Shown: positions 55,067 through 63,985 of the stretch, in pieces
How the letters are laid out: each line of letters starts with the position of its first letter
Position numbering within the stretch: position 1 is the stretch's first letter
Program-made: the position numbers and the translations under genes
Origin: Mesorhizobium sp.
Lineage (GTDB): Bacteria > Pseudomonadota > Alphaproteobacteria > Rhizobiales > Rhizobiaceae
Assembly: GCA_004020545.1 (NCBI GenBank)
Contig: SAQE01000016.1
Span: forward strand, 1 to 64,000
Length of the DNA stretch: 64,000 bases
Direction of reading: 5' to 3'
The notes under the pieces: generated by a model
The model's database searches: none
What the model saw: only the letters and a program-made list of their open reading frames with translations
What the model was told of the DNA's origin: nothing

Positions 55067-55876
55067 GTGCCGCGTTTTGCCGCAAACCTGACCATGATGT
55101 TCAACGAGGTCGGGTTCATGGATCGCTTCGCTGCTGCCGCCGGGGCGGGCTTTGACGCGGTCGAATATCTGTTCCCCTATGCCTTCGATGCGCATCGCAT
55201 CGCTGATGCCTTGCGGCGGAACGGCGTGACGCAGGCGCTGTTCAACCTGCCGCCGGGAAACTGGGGCGCCGGCGAGCGTGGGCTTGCGGCACTGCCGGAT
55301 CGGCAGGACGAGTTTCGCGCTTCGGTCTGGACGGCGCTGGCCTATGCGTCGGCAACTGGCGTGGGCCGCGTCCATGTCATGAGCGGGCTTGCCGACAGGG
55401 CGGACCCTGTCGCGCATAAAACCTATCGCGCGTCGCTCGCCTATCTGTGCGACGCGGCAGGAGCGAGGGGGCTCGACGTATTGATCGAACCGATCAATCC
55501 GCGCGACATGCCGGGGTATTTCTTGAACGATTTCAATCAGGCAGCCGATTTAATCGCCGAGATGGGTCTGCCGAACCTCAAGCTGCAATTCGACATCTAC
55601 CACCGTCAGATCATCCACGGCGATGTACTGACCGGCCTGCGCGAACTAATGCCGATCATTGGCCATGCGCAGATCGCTGCCGTGCCGCTGCGCAACGAAC
55701 CGGGCACGGGAGAATTGGACGATGCCCGCATCCTGCGCGAGCTGGATGCGCTGAAGTATGACGGTTTCGTGGGCTTAGAGTATCGCCCTGCAGGCGAAAC
55801 TGTGGCTGGCCTGGGCTGGCTGACAGCTTATGCTAAAGCGCGTCGCGACGAAACGGATTCAGGCGACGCGCTTTAG
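55067..55876 (+). CDS. otnI: 2-oxo-tetronate isomerase (hydroxypyruvate isomerase-like)
   Basis: 269 residues from a GTG with GGAGG upstream. It is a TIM-barrel of the xylose isomerase-like superfamily: NLTMMFNEVGFMDRFAAAA, LIEPINPRDMPGYFLN, LKLQFDIYHRQIIHGD and FVGLEYRPAGET. It interconverts 2- and 3-oxo-tetronate. The last about 14 codons and the stop are inside an intergenic repeat (55833-55941), so the native C-terminus has been replaced. The catalytic part is intact. Confidence 0.88.
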   Translation: MPRFAANLTMMFNEVGFMDRFAAAAGAGFDAVEYLFPYAFDAHRIADALRRNGVTQALFNLPPGNWGAGERGLAALPDRQDEFRASVWTALAYASATGVGRVHVMSGLADRADPVAHKTYRASLAYLCDAAGARGLDVLIEPINPRDMPGYFLNDFNQAADLIAEMGLPNLKLQFDIYHRQIIHGDVLTGLRELMPIIGHAQIAAVPLRNEPGTGELDDARILRELDALKYDGFVGLEYRPAGETVAGLGWLTAYAKARRDETDSGDAL

Positions 55877-55941
55877 GTCTTTGTTTTTGTGCATGTCGTT
55901 TTCGCAAAACCGCTGCACACTTTTGCGCGACATGCATTAAG
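55833..55941 (+). repeat. Rhizobial-type palindromic intergenic repeat
   Basis: Begins with a hairpin AAAGCGCGTCGC...GCGACGCGCTTT (about 55835-55875), continues GTCTTTGTTTTTGTGCATG, and ends GCGCGACATGCATTAA, which is the inverted counterpart of GCATGTCG upstream. Its first hairpin forms the 3' end of otnI. A partial second copy follows. Confidence 0.75.
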
Positions 55942-56004
55942 CCTTTGTTTTGACGCATGTCGCCCAAAACGCTGCGCACTTTTGAGCGACGCGCATCAAG
56001 GCGT
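55942..56004 (+). repeat. Partial second copy of the palindromic repeat
   Basis: CCTTTGTTTTGACGCATGTCG then CGCTGCGCACTTTTG and GCGACGCGCATCAA repeats, with changes, the right half of the preceding element. The tandem arrangement suggests serial insertion or unequal recombination. Confidence 0.6.
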
Positions 56005-56036
56005 ATGTGCCCGGTGTGCAACCGGGCGCAAGCTTT

Positions 56037-57092
56037 TCACCCTTCGGCTAGGTCTCGGTGCAGGGCCAGGTCGGCTTCGCAGAAACGATCCTTGGCAAAG
56101 TTGCGCTGGTGCCAATAGGGGTAGATCAGCGGAATGGTGCTGGCCGCTGTCAGGCGGGCGCGTTCCTCATCCGACAGGCGCAGGCTGACGGCGGCGAAGT
56201 TATCGCGGAATTGGACCTCGTTCCGGCCCCCGATCACCAGCGAAGACACGCCGGGACGCTTTAGCAGCCAGGCCAGCGCTACCTGCGCAGCCGACACCCC
56301 ATGCGCATCGCCGATTTCCACCAGGACATCCACGATGTTCCACAACCTTTCCGGGTCGCGGATCGGCGGCTCCGTCCAGCCTGCGGCCTGGCGGGAACCT
56401 TCCGGCGTGGCCATACCACGCCGGTGCTTCCCCGACAGCAGGCCAGCGGCAAGTGGGCTCCACACCAGAACGCCGAGCCCCTGATCGACGGAAATCGGCA
56501 GCAACTCGTACTCCGCCTCGCGCGCCTCGAGCGTGTAGTGGATCTGTTGGGTGACAAAGCGGGGGCGGCGGTCGCGGTCGCTGATGGCAAGCGATTTCAT
56601 GATGTGCCAGCCGGAATAGTTCGAGCAGCCGACGTAACGCACCTTGCCCTGCTGGACGAGTGTATCCAGCGCGGCCATCTTTTCCTCGACCGGGGTCGTG
56701 CCGTCCCATTCGTGGATATAATAGATGTCGATGCGGTCGGTGCGCAGGCGTTTCAGGCTGCGTTCGCATTCACGGATCAGGTGAAAGCGTGACGCGCCTT
56801 CGTCGTTGGGGCCGGTGCCGGTGCGCATCCGCGCCTTGGACGAAATCAGCACCTGGTCGCGCCTCCCGTCCAGCACCTCGCCCAGAATTTCCTCTGAGAG
56901 GCCGTTCGAATACATGTTCGAGGTGTCGAACAGGTTGACGCCCGTGTCGATGCACAGATCAACAAGCTGACGTGCTTCTTGCACCCCTTGCTGGCCCACC
57001 ATCGCAAAGGGGCCGGTGCCGCCAAATGTAAATGTTCCCATCGTCAGGACGGACACCTTCAGGCCAGAGCGGCCAAGTGTTCTGTATTCCAT
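56037..57092 (-). CDS. Aldo/keto reductase
   Basis: 351 residues from the ATG at 57092, which has GGAAGAAG upstream (an ATG at 57104 is the alternative). Family landmarks: LFDTSNMYSNGLSEEILGE with catalytic Asp and Tyr, SSKARMRTGTG with the Lys, IYYIHEWD with the His, and the cofactor loop VWSPLAAGLLSG. It likely reduces or oxidises a sugar or aldehyde intermediate of the acid-sugar pathway. It is 22 bp downstream of the racemase-fold gene. Confidence 0.88.
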   Translation of the reverse strand: MEYRTLGRSGLKVSVLTMGTFTFGGTGPFAMVGQQGVQEARQLVDLCIDTGVNLFDTSNMYSNGLSEEILGEVLDGRRDQVLISSKARMRTGTGPNDEGASRFHLIRECERSLKRLRTDRIDIYYIHEWDGTTPVEEKMAALDTLVQQGKVRYVGCSNYSGWHIMKSLAISDRDRRPRFVTQQIHYTLEAREAEYELLPISVDQGLGVLVWSPLAAGLLSGKHRRGMATPEGSRQAAGWTEPPIRDPERLWNIVDVLVEIGDAHGVSAAQVALAWLLKRPGVSSLVIGGRNEVQFRDNFAAVSLRLSDEERARLTAASTIPLIYPYWHQRNFAKDRFCEADLALHRDLAEG

Positions 57093-57114
57093 CACTTCTT
57101 CCATTTTCGGTTGG

Positions 57115-57798
57115 TCAAGCAGTCAGGGCCTTGCGCAGATGACGCATGCCGATTTCGGGGCTGGTCAGAACGGGCAGGGTGCCCATCGCCTCCCGCACCG
57201 ATGGCAGCACCCGCGCCATAGAGGCTTGGGCCAGCAGTATCACGTCCACTTGCGGGGCGAGGTCACGCAGGCTTTGCGCCACCATGCGATCATGTCCTTC
57301 AGCGTCGCCTTGCGACAACCGTTCGAAGGCGCCTTCGGACAGGACGCTGGTGATGGCGCAATCGTGCCCAAGCCGGGCAGCGGTGCACCTGATCAGATTG
57401 GTTGTCGGGTCAAGCGTGGTGCGCAGCGTGGCCAGCACCCCGATGCGCCGGCCGGTTCCGATTGCCTCGATCGCCATGCCTTCATCGATGCGGAACAGCA
57501 GCACCGGGCAGAGCAGGCGTGCAGCCTCGATCGCCGGACCAAGCGACGAACAGGTGACGACGACCGCATCCGCGCCCGCGTCCACCGCCGACCAGACCAT
57601 GCAGGTCAAGCGGCGCATCGTCGCTGCCGACAGGCCGCCTTCGCGGATCGTGATGCGTAGCAGGCTTTCGTCCAGCATGTTGAACGTCGCCCAGCAGGGC
57701 AGGTTTTGCCGCGCCAGCGGTTCGAGCACCGGGATCAGCCCCGGAACGGTGTGTATCATCGCAAGCGTGCCGGTCGAGGGGCTCTTTGCCAGTGGCAT
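57115..57798 (-). CDS. Asp/Glu racemase-fold protein of unknown function
   Basis: 227 residues from the ATG at 57798, chosen because GGGGAAAG precedes it and the family begins with the following strand (LAMIHTVPGLIPVLEP). A first catalytic-type Cys is in VVVTCSSLGPAI. The position of the second Cys reads LLAQASMARV (Ala), so a two-base racemase mechanism is unlikely. Such proteins recur in sugar-acid clusters without known activity. In-frame starts at 57843 and 57924 are also possible. It is divergent from the ABC importer operon. Confidence 0.7.
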   Translation of the reverse strand: MPLAKSPSTGTLAMIHTVPGLIPVLEPLARQNLPCWATFNMLDESLLRITIREGGLSAATMRRLTCMVWSAVDAGADAVVVTCSSLGPAIEAARLLCPVLLFRIDEGMAIEAIGTGRRIGVLATLRTTLDPTTNLIRCTAARLGHDCAITSVLSEGAFERLSQGDAEGHDRMVAQSLRDLAPQVDVILLAQASMARVLPSVREAMGTLPVLTSPEIGMRHLRKALTA

Positions 57799-58024
57799 TT
57801 GGTGTCTTTCCCCTGATTCAGCCGGCCTGGTAAGCACGCTCATTGCGCCCTCCGCTTCAAAATCGCAGCGCTGCCATCGCCGGCAAACGGATGGCATTCG
57901 CCACTGGAATTGATATTTTGCCATTTTTCAAGCGGGATTTCGCCGCGAGCACCCGGATCATGATGAAAATTGCATACCGTTATTCGCAAAATGAAGGTTG
58001 ACGGCCACTCATCGCTGGCGAGAA

Positions 58025-58040
58025 ATGACAGCGCTATCAT
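58025..58040. promoter_or_regulatory. Candidate LacI-family operator 2
   Basis: ATGACAGCGCTATCAT, a 16-bp palindrome with one mismatched pair and central GC, in the divergent region between the racemase-fold gene and the ABC permease gene. It shares GCTATCAT and overall form with operator 1. This is the typical size and symmetry of LacI-family sites. Confidence 0.65.
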
Positions 58041-58152
58041 CTGTCGCGGTCAGGATCAGCAGCCGGTGACGTTGCCTGGGCCAAACGGTGCGGCTGTGCC
58101 TGCCGGCACAATACGCGAACGCGCCCAGGTGAACACGAGCGGAGGAACGTGC

Positions 58153-59160
58153 ATGTCCGTATCTGATAACAAGGCGACGCTGGAAAAGTCGCCCGCTCGC
58201 ATCTGGCACGACCTTTACCAACTGCGGCATGTGCGCGAAGTGAACGTGCTGATCGCCATGCTGATCGTGGGCGCGCTCATCAGCCTTTGGACGCCATACT
58301 TCCTGACCACCAACAACCTCATGGGCGTCTTTCGCGCTTTTTCACTGACCGCGATCATGAGCATTGGCATGGTCATGGTGATCGTCACGGGCGGCATCGA
58401 CCTGTCGGTCGGATCGGCGATGGGCCTTGCCTCGCTTGTCACGGCGCTGTGCTTCGGTGCAGGCTATTCGACCGGCGCCAGCATTGGCGCGGGCGTCGCG
58501 GTGGGCATTGTCTTCGGTCTAAGTAACGGGCTCTTGATCACTGCCATCGGCCTGCCGCCCTTCATTGCCACGTTGGGAACCCTCAGCATTGGGCGTGGCA
58601 TGATGTACATGGTGACGCGCGGCGTCCCGGTCACGCCCGAAACGCCCGATGCATTTTCCCTACTGGGGCAGGGTTACGTCGGGCCTGTCCCCGTTCCCGT
58701 TGTGATCATGCTGATTTTGATGGTGCTGTTCGCGCTGATCATGAAGCGAACGCGCTTTGGCCGCCACGTCTATGCCACCGGCGGCAACGAGCAGGCGGCC
58801 CGGCTCAGCGGGGTCAAGACAAACCGGGTCAAGCTCGCGGTTTACATGCTGTCGTCGACCATCGCCTCGTTGGCCGGGATCATCGGGTTCTCGCGTTATC
58901 TGACGGCAGAGCCGGCGTCGGGCTTCGGCTCTGAACTGGACGTGATCGCCGCAGCGGCAATCGGCGGGGCCAGCCTTGCGGGCGGCGTCGGCAGCGTTAC
59001 CGGGGCCGTGATCGGGGCAGCGCTGGTGGGCGTCATCGCCAACGGCGTCGTGCTGCTGAACATCAACACCTATGCCCAACAGGCAATCACCGGCGGGGTC
59101 ATTCTGATCGCCGTCAGCCTTGACGTGCTGCGCAACAAACTGACGGGAGGAAATGGCTGA
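58153..59160 (+). CDS. Ribose-type ABC transporter permease
   Basis: 335 residues from the ATG at 58153 after GCGGAGGAACG. About 8-10 helices; RbsC-like signature VIVTGGIDLSVGSAMGLASL, GTLSIGRGMMYM and AIGGASLAGGVGSVTGAVIGA (split: AIGGASLAGG, VGSVTGAVIG). It is the channel of a CUT2-type importer. The frame to 57970 covers the operator and is not coding. It opens the importer operon, ahead of the binding protein and the ATPase. Confidence 0.9.
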   Translation: MSVSDNKATLEKSPARIWHDLYQLRHVREVNVLIAMLIVGALISLWTPYFLTTNNLMGVFRAFSLTAIMSIGMVMVIVTGGIDLSVGSAMGLASLVTALCFGAGYSTGASIGAGVAVGIVFGLSNGLLITAIGLPPFIATLGTLSIGRGMMYMVTRGVPVTPETPDAFSLLGQGYVGPVPVPVVIMLILMVLFALIMKRTRFGRHVYATGGNEQAARLSGVKTNRVKLAVYMLSSTIASLAGIIGFSRYLTAEPASGFGSELDVIAAAAIGGASLAGGVGSVTGAVIGAALVGVIANGVVLLNINTYAQQAITGGVILIAVSLDVLRNKLTGGNG

Positions 59161-59252
59161 AGGGATAGTTTCTGATCAACACCGGGACGAAAAGTTACGA
59201 CCAAGAACAAACAAAGGCCCGTCTCAGGAACGAGCGGGCAGGAGGAAAGACG

Positions 59253-60185
59253 ATGCGTATCTTTATGAAAGCAGCTCGTGCAGCGATGGCTTCCATTGCG
59301 ATTCTGGCGGGTACCGCGGCGTTCGCCCAGGACGTCACGATTGCCGTGGTGCCGAAAGTGGCAGTGCCGTTCTTTGACGACTGTAACACCGGCGCGAAGA
59401 CCGCTGCCGATGCTCTGGGTGTCAGCTACCAGTGGGTCGTTCCGCAAAACACGCAGGGCGCGACCCAAGTCAAGATCATCGAAGATCTGATCGCCCGCCA
59501 GGTCAACGGCATCGCCATTTCGGTGAACGAGCCGAAGTCGGTCGAAGGCGTGATCAAGCAAGCAATGCAAGCTGGCATCAAGGTCGTAACCTTTGACAGC
59601 GACAGCGCCAAAAGCGGCCGCAGCATGTATATCGGCACGATCAACAAGCAGGCCGGCGTGACGATGGGCAACTCGATGGCCAAGGCGCTGGGTGGCAAGG
59701 GCAAGATCGCCATCGTGACCGGGCAGCTTGGCGCATCCAATCTGAACGAGCGTATCGACGGCGTGAAAGAAGCGCTGACTGCCTACCCAGGAATCGAGAT
59801 CGTTGCCGTCGAAGGCACTGAAGACGACCTCGCCAAGGCCGTCTCCGTGACCGAAGCGCTGCTGCGCGGTCACCCGGACCTGGCCGGCATCTTTGGCATG
59901 AGTCAAGTCGGTGGTCCGGCTGTGGCCAAGGTTCTTGCCGAGCAGGAATTCGCAGATCGCAAGGGTAAGGTGGCTGTCTTCGCCTTTGATGACCTGCCGG
60001 ACACCATCAAGGGTGTGAAGGACGGCTACATCAACGGCATCATGGTGCAGCGCCCCGTCACCATGGGCAAACTGGCCGTCGAACATCTCGTTGCCCAGGT
60101 CAAGGGCAAAGAGGCCGAAAGCAAGGACATCGATACCGGCGTGACCGTGGTGAACGCTGATAACCTCGGCAGCTATACGAAATAA
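59253..60185 (+). CDS. Ribose-type ABC transporter substrate-binding protein
   Basis: 310 residues from an ATG after GCAGGAGGAAAG. A signal peptide ends about AAFA-Q (residues 22-26). The periplasmic-binding-protein type 1 (Peripla_BP_4) pattern is clear: TIAVVPKVAVPFFDDCNTGAK, IEDLIARQVNGIAISVNEP (two separate segments), and FDSDSAKSGRSMYIGT. It delivers the substrate to the permease. By context this is a tetronate or related acid sugar. A strong hairpin follows the stop. Confidence 0.9.
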   Translation: MRIFMKAARAAMASIAILAGTAAFAQDVTIAVVPKVAVPFFDDCNTGAKTAADALGVSYQWVVPQNTQGATQVKIIEDLIARQVNGIAISVNEPKSVEGVIKQAMQAGIKVVTFDSDSAKSGRSMYIGTINKQAGVTMGNSMAKALGGKGKIAIVTGQLGASNLNERIDGVKEALTAYPGIEIVAVEGTEDDLAKAVSVTEALLRGHPDLAGIFGMSQVGGPAVAKVLAEQEFADRKGKVAVFAFDDLPDTIKGVKDGYINGIMVQRPVTMGKLAVEHLVAQVKGKEAESKDIDTGVTVVNADNLGSYTK

Positions 60186-60199
60186 ATGAGCTGCCGAGA

Positions 60200-60233
60200 G
60201 GGGCGAAGCTTCTCCCTGCTTCGCCCCTTTTTT
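60200..60233 (+). terminator. Strong intrinsic terminator/attenuator between binding protein and ATPase
   Basis: GGGGCGAAGC / GCTTCGCCCC (10 bp perfect, 8-base loop) followed by six T. It lies between genes of the same importer, so it probably attenuates read-through and keeps the binding protein in excess over the ATPase. Confidence 0.85.
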
Positions 60234-60251
60234 ACGAAAGCCGAGACGACC

Positions 60252-61754
60252 ATGTCCCACTTCCTTGAAATGCGCGGCATCGCCAAGACGTTTCCCGGCG
60301 TTAAGGCGCTGAACAGGGTCGATCTCCAGCTGGCGCGTGGCGAGGTGCATGTGCTTGCCGGCGAGAATGGGGCCGGAAAGAGTACCTTGATGAAGATCAT
60401 GACCGGCGTATATCGCGCCGATCCGGGAGGGGTGATCCGTGTCGATGGCCAAGACGTGGTGATCAGGGATCCCGTTCACGCCAGCGCGCTCGGGATCAGC
60501 ATCATCTATCAAGAGCTGGCGGTGGTGAACAACCTGACCGTGGCCGAAAACATCTACCTTGCACGCGAACCGCTTGGCGCGGGCGGGCTGATCGACAGCC
60601 GCAGGATGAACGCCGATGCCAAGGCGGTGCTGGCCGAACTGGACATGAACATCGAGCCGACGGCAAAGGTCGGCAACCTCAGCATCGGGCAAAAGCAGAT
60701 GGTGGAGATCGCGCGCGCGATTTCCTATCGCTCAAAGCTGATCATCATGGATGAACCGACCGCGTCCCTCAGTCACCACGAGGCATCGACGCTGATGCGG
60801 ATGGTGCGCAAGCTGGCATCGCAGAACGTCAGCGTGGTCTATATCTCGCACCGGCTGGACGAGATTTTCGAGATAGGTGATCGCGTGACCGTGTTGCGCG
60901 ACGGCGAAACCGTCGACACCCGCCCGATCGGCGACATGACGCGCGACATCCTCGTGCGCAAGATGGTCGACCGTGACATGTCGCAGCTTTTCGGAAAACA
61001 CAACTCGCATGCCACCCGAGACGTGCTGCTATCCGTACGCGGCCTCGGGCTGAAGCGGCCCACCTTGCGCGGTGCGCGGGTGGCGGATGTCAGTTTCGAT
61101 CTGCACAAGGGTGAGGTGCTGGGCTTCTTCGGGCTGGTCGGCTCCGGCCGGACCGAGATCATGGAAATGGTCTTCGGCAGCCGCCCCAGCGTCGGCGAAA
61201 TCCGGGTCGAGGGGCAGAAGGTCTCCATTCGCGAGCCCTCGCAGGCCATCGACCTCGGCATCGGTTTCGTGACCGAAGACCGCAAGGAAATGGGCCTCGT
61301 CCTGGGCATGTCGGTGCGCGAGAATTTCAGCCTGACACACCTGTCGGATTACTGCACGATGGGCGTGGTGCAACGCAGGCGCGAGACAAATGCCTGCCGC
61401 GCCTACATCCGCTCGCTGGGGATAAAGACACCGTCGCCCGAACAAAAGCTGCTGACCCTGTCGGGCGGGAACCAGCAGAAGGTCGTGATCGCCAAGTGGG
61501 TGGCGCGCAAGCCGCGCATCCTGATCGTCGACGAACCGACGCGCGGCATCGACATCGGTGCCAAAGCCGAGGTGCACGCCCTGCTCAACCGGCTGGCCGA
61601 GGATGGGATGTCGATCATCGTCGTCTCTTCCGACCTGCCTGAGGTGCTTGCCATCAGCGACCGGGTGGTAATCCTGAAGGAAGGGCGTATCACCGGCATT
61701 CTTGACCGCGAAGACGCTACGCAAGAGCGGGTCATGCTGGCGGCTACGGGCTGA
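60252..61754 (+). CDS. Ribose-type ABC transporter ATP-binding protein (two ATPase domains)
   Basis: 500 residues, two ABC domains. Domain 1: Walker [10 protein letters not shown], signature LSIGQKQM, Walker [13 protein letters not shown]. Domain 2 starts about residue 260: the Walker A region reads GLVGSGRTE (degenerate, as usual in CUT2 ATPases), signature LSGGNQQK, and Walker [12 protein letters not shown]. It powers the RbsC-type permease. Confidence 0.93.
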   Translation: MSHFLEMRGIAKTFPGVKALNRVDLQLARGEVHVLAGENGAGKSTLMKIMTGVYRADPGGVIRVDGQDVVIRDPVHASALGISIIYQELAVVNNLTVAENIYLAREPLGAGGLIDSRRMNADAKAVLAELDMNIEPTAKVGNLSIGQKQMVEIARAISYRSKLIIMDEPTASLSHHEASTLMRMVRKLASQNVSVVYISHRLDEIFEIGDRVTVLRDGETVDTRPIGDMTRDILVRKMVDRDMSQLFGKHNSHATRDVLLSVRGLGLKRPTLRGARVADVSFDLHKGEVLGFFGLVGSGRTEIMEMVFGSRPSVGEIRVEGQKVSIREPSQAIDLGIGFVTEDRKEMGLVLGMSVRENFSLTHLSDYCTMGVVQRRRETNACRAYIRSLGIKTPSPEQKLLTLSGGNQQKVVIAKWVARKPRILIVDEPTRGIDIGAKAEVHALLNRLAEDGMSIIVVSSDLPEVLAISDRVVILKEGRITGILDREDATQERVMLAATG

Positions 61755-61814
61755 TCCCGCCAGGTGACAGATTGCGCAGCAGCCTGATGAATTATCCATT
61801 GACGGAGACTGAGC

Positions 61815-62708
61815 ATGACGAAACGCATCATTTTCACCGGTGGCACCGGCAAGGCCGGTCGCCACGCGGTGCCGCATCTTCTTGCCAAGGGCTATTCGGT
61901 CCTCAACGTCGATCTGAAGCCGTTCGATCATCCGGGCGTCAACACCCTGATCACCGACATCACCGACAGCGGTCAGGTGTTCAACGCGCTGACCACGCAT
62001 TTCGGCTTTGACGGCTACAATGACGGTGCTCCACCCAAGGCCCCCGACGCGGTCGTGCATTTCGCCGCGGTGCCGCGCGTGATGATCAACCCCGACAACA
62101 CGACCTTCTCCGCCAACACCGTGGGCACCTACAACGTGATCGAAGCGGCGATGAAGCTGGGCGTGCGCAAGGTCATCATCGCCAGCTCCGAAACGACTTA
62201 CGGCGTTTGCTTTGCCGAAGGCGACAAGGATTACCATTCGTTCCCGCTGGAAGAAGATTACGACAACGACCCGATGGACAGCTACGGCCTGTCGAAGCTG
62301 GTCAACGAAAAGACCGCCCGCGCCTTTGCGATGCGCTACGGCGCCGACATTTACGCGCTGCGCATAGGCAATGTGATCGAGCCGCATGAATATGCGAACT
62401 TCCCAGGCTACCTCGACGATCCGATGTGCCGCAAGCGCAATGCCTGGAGCTATATCGATGCCCGCGACCTGGGCGAGATCGTGCATCTGTGCCTTGAAAA
62501 GGATGGGCTCGGGTTTCAAGTATTCAACGCAGTGAACGATACCATCACCGCCGACCTGCCTACGACGGAATTCCTTGCGAAATACTGCCCGAACACCCCC
62601 ATCACCCGCCCGATGGGCCGGGACGAGGCGCCATTGTCCAACCGCAAGATCCGCGAGGTTCTGAATTTCAAGGAAGCGCACCCGTGGCGCAACTACGTCA
62701 GGCGCTGA
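61815..62708 (+). CDS. NAD-dependent epimerase/dehydratase family protein
   Basis: 297 residues, extended SDR. N-terminal [10 protein letters not shown]; catalytic Tyr and Lys in [20 protein letters not shown] carries the catalytic Ser/Thr. It is a paralogue of the protein at 40078. In this cluster it could be the D-erythronate-type dehydrogenase (DenD is also of this superfamily), but the match is not specific. It lies 60 bp after the ABC ATPase gene and probably shares the transcript. Confidence 0.82.
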   Translation: MTKRIIFTGGTGKAGRHAVPHLLAKGYSVLNVDLKPFDHPGVNTLITDITDSGQVFNALTTHFGFDGYNDGAPPKAPDAVVHFAAVPRVMINPDNTTFSANTVGTYNVIEAAMKLGVRKVIIASSETTYGVCFAEGDKDYHSFPLEEDYDNDPMDSYGLSKLVNEKTARAFAMRYGADIYALRIGNVIEPHEYANFPGYLDDPMCRKRNAWSYIDARDLGEIVHLCLEKDGLGFQVFNAVNDTITADLPTTEFLAKYCPNTPITRPMGRDEAPLSNRKIREVLNFKEAHPWRNYVRR

Positions 62709-62721
62709 TCCTCACAAGGAG

Positions 62722-62746
62722 GGGGCGGCTGCGTGCCGCCCCTTCG
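62722..62746 (+). terminator. GC-rich hairpin after the epimerase gene
   Basis: GGGGCGGC / GCCGCCCC (8 bp, 5-base loop), followed by a weak TTCGT instead of a T run. It may terminate the importer operon before the LacI gene. Confidence 0.5.
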
Positions 62747-62845
62747 TCCCCTCGGGCACAAAATGAATGTACAACCCCGCTGGCATCGTGGCATCACAAG
62801 CGTTCAACCGCGGTCAGAACGCTGCCTCCGCACAAGGGGATCCCG

Positions 62846-63871
62846 TTGACGAAGATCAGGCAACGCCTTCAGGAAAAGAAAAGCAAGGTGACGGTCCACG
62901 AGGTGGCGCGTCTGGCCGGCGTCAGTGAATCCACCGTGTCGCGGATCATGCGCAATCAGGGGCTGGTTGCGGAAGCCACCCGCGCCAAGGTGATGGAAAG
63001 CGTCCGCACTCTTGGCTACGTCCCCAACCGCATCGCTGGATCGCTGGCATCGCTGGATTCGTACCTGGTCGGCGTCGTGGTGCCCTCGCTTTCAAACATT
63101 GTCTTCCCCGAGGTGCTGCAGGGCGTCAGCGCCGGGCTGAAAACGTCGAACTATCAGGCAGTCATCAGCATCAGCGACTACGACATGGACCGCGAGGAAA
63201 CGCTGGTGCGCGGGCTGCTTGCGTGGAAACCCGCGGCGATCCTAATCGCGGGTTTCGATCACACCATGGCCACCCGTCGCATGCTGGACCAAAGCGGTGT
63301 GCGCGTGGTCGAGATGATGGATATCGACAGTGCGCCCATCGACATGGCCGTGGGCATGTCGCATCGGCGTGCGGGCTATGCGGTGGGCCAGCACCTGATC
63401 GCACGCGGTTACCGGCGGTTTGGCTATGTCGGACATGACTGGACCGCCGATCGTCGCGCACGCCTGCGCTATGATGGCATGTGCGAAGCGCTTGGCCAGG
63501 CAGGGCTGTCGTTCGTCGCCCATGCCATCGCCGATGGCCAAAGCTCCGTCGCCGCGGGACGGAAACAGACGGCGCAGCTCTGCGCCACCTCATCGGTCGA
63601 CGTCGCAGTCTATTCCAACGACGACATGGCGGTGGGCGGCATATTTCACTGCCTTGCAGCAAGCATTAGGGTACCGGACAAACTGGCGATCTTCGGCTTC
63701 AACGGTCTGGATATCGGGCTGGAATTGCCGCAGCCCCTGTCGACGATGCGTTCGAACCGTTTCCTGATTGGGCAAAAGGCGATCGAGGCGATCCTTCTGG
63801 CCCCTGAACGTCCCGAGACACCGTCGATCATAGACACCGGATTTGAGATCTTCCCCGGGGCTACAGCCTGA
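62846..63871 (+). CDS. LacI-family transcriptional regulator
   Basis: 341 residues from a TTG start (AAGGGG upstream; the longer frame from 62684 is Arg/Pro-rich and overlaps the hairpin). The HTH reads TVHEVARLAGVSESTVSRIM, followed by a hinge helix RIAGSLASLDS. The effector domain is of the periplasmic-binding type (LVGVVVPSLSNIVFPEVLQG). Within the HTH the recognition region follows the usual LacI layout. It is the obvious regulator of the acid-sugar genes and the candidate ligand of the palindromes at 54056 and 58025. Confidence 0.9.
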   Translation: MTKIRQRLQEKKSKVTVHEVARLAGVSESTVSRIMRNQGLVAEATRAKVMESVRTLGYVPNRIAGSLASLDSYLVGVVVPSLSNIVFPEVLQGVSAGLKTSNYQAVISISDYDMDREETLVRGLLAWKPAAILIAGFDHTMATRRMLDQSGVRVVEMMDIDSAPIDMAVGMSHRRAGYAVGQHLIARGYRRFGYVGHDWTADRRARLRYDGMCEALGQAGLSFVAHAIADGQSSVAAGRKQTAQLCATSSVDVAVYSNDDMAVGGIFHCLAASIRVPDKLAIFGFNGLDIGLELPQPLSTMRSNRFLIGQKAIEAILLAPERPETPSIIDTGFEIFPGATA

Positions 63872-63910
63872 CCCGGCAGCAATAGCCAAGGAAACCGCAT
63901 GTCGCACTTG

Positions 63911-63985
63911 CTAGAGCAATTCCAGGAAAGTGTGTAACGGTTTTCCGTCCGGAATTGCGTGAAAACAAAGAGATAGAACGGTTCG
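63911..63985 (+). repeat. Rhizobial-type intergenic repeat
   Basis: Contains TAGAGCAATTCCAGGAAAG, GGTTTTCCGTCCGGAATTGC and AAACAAAGAGATAGAACGG, with a TTCCGTCCGGAA dyad. I recognise this as a widespread intergenic element of rhizobial genomes. An inverted diverged copy lies at 9108-9199. It follows the LacI gene. Confidence 0.75.
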
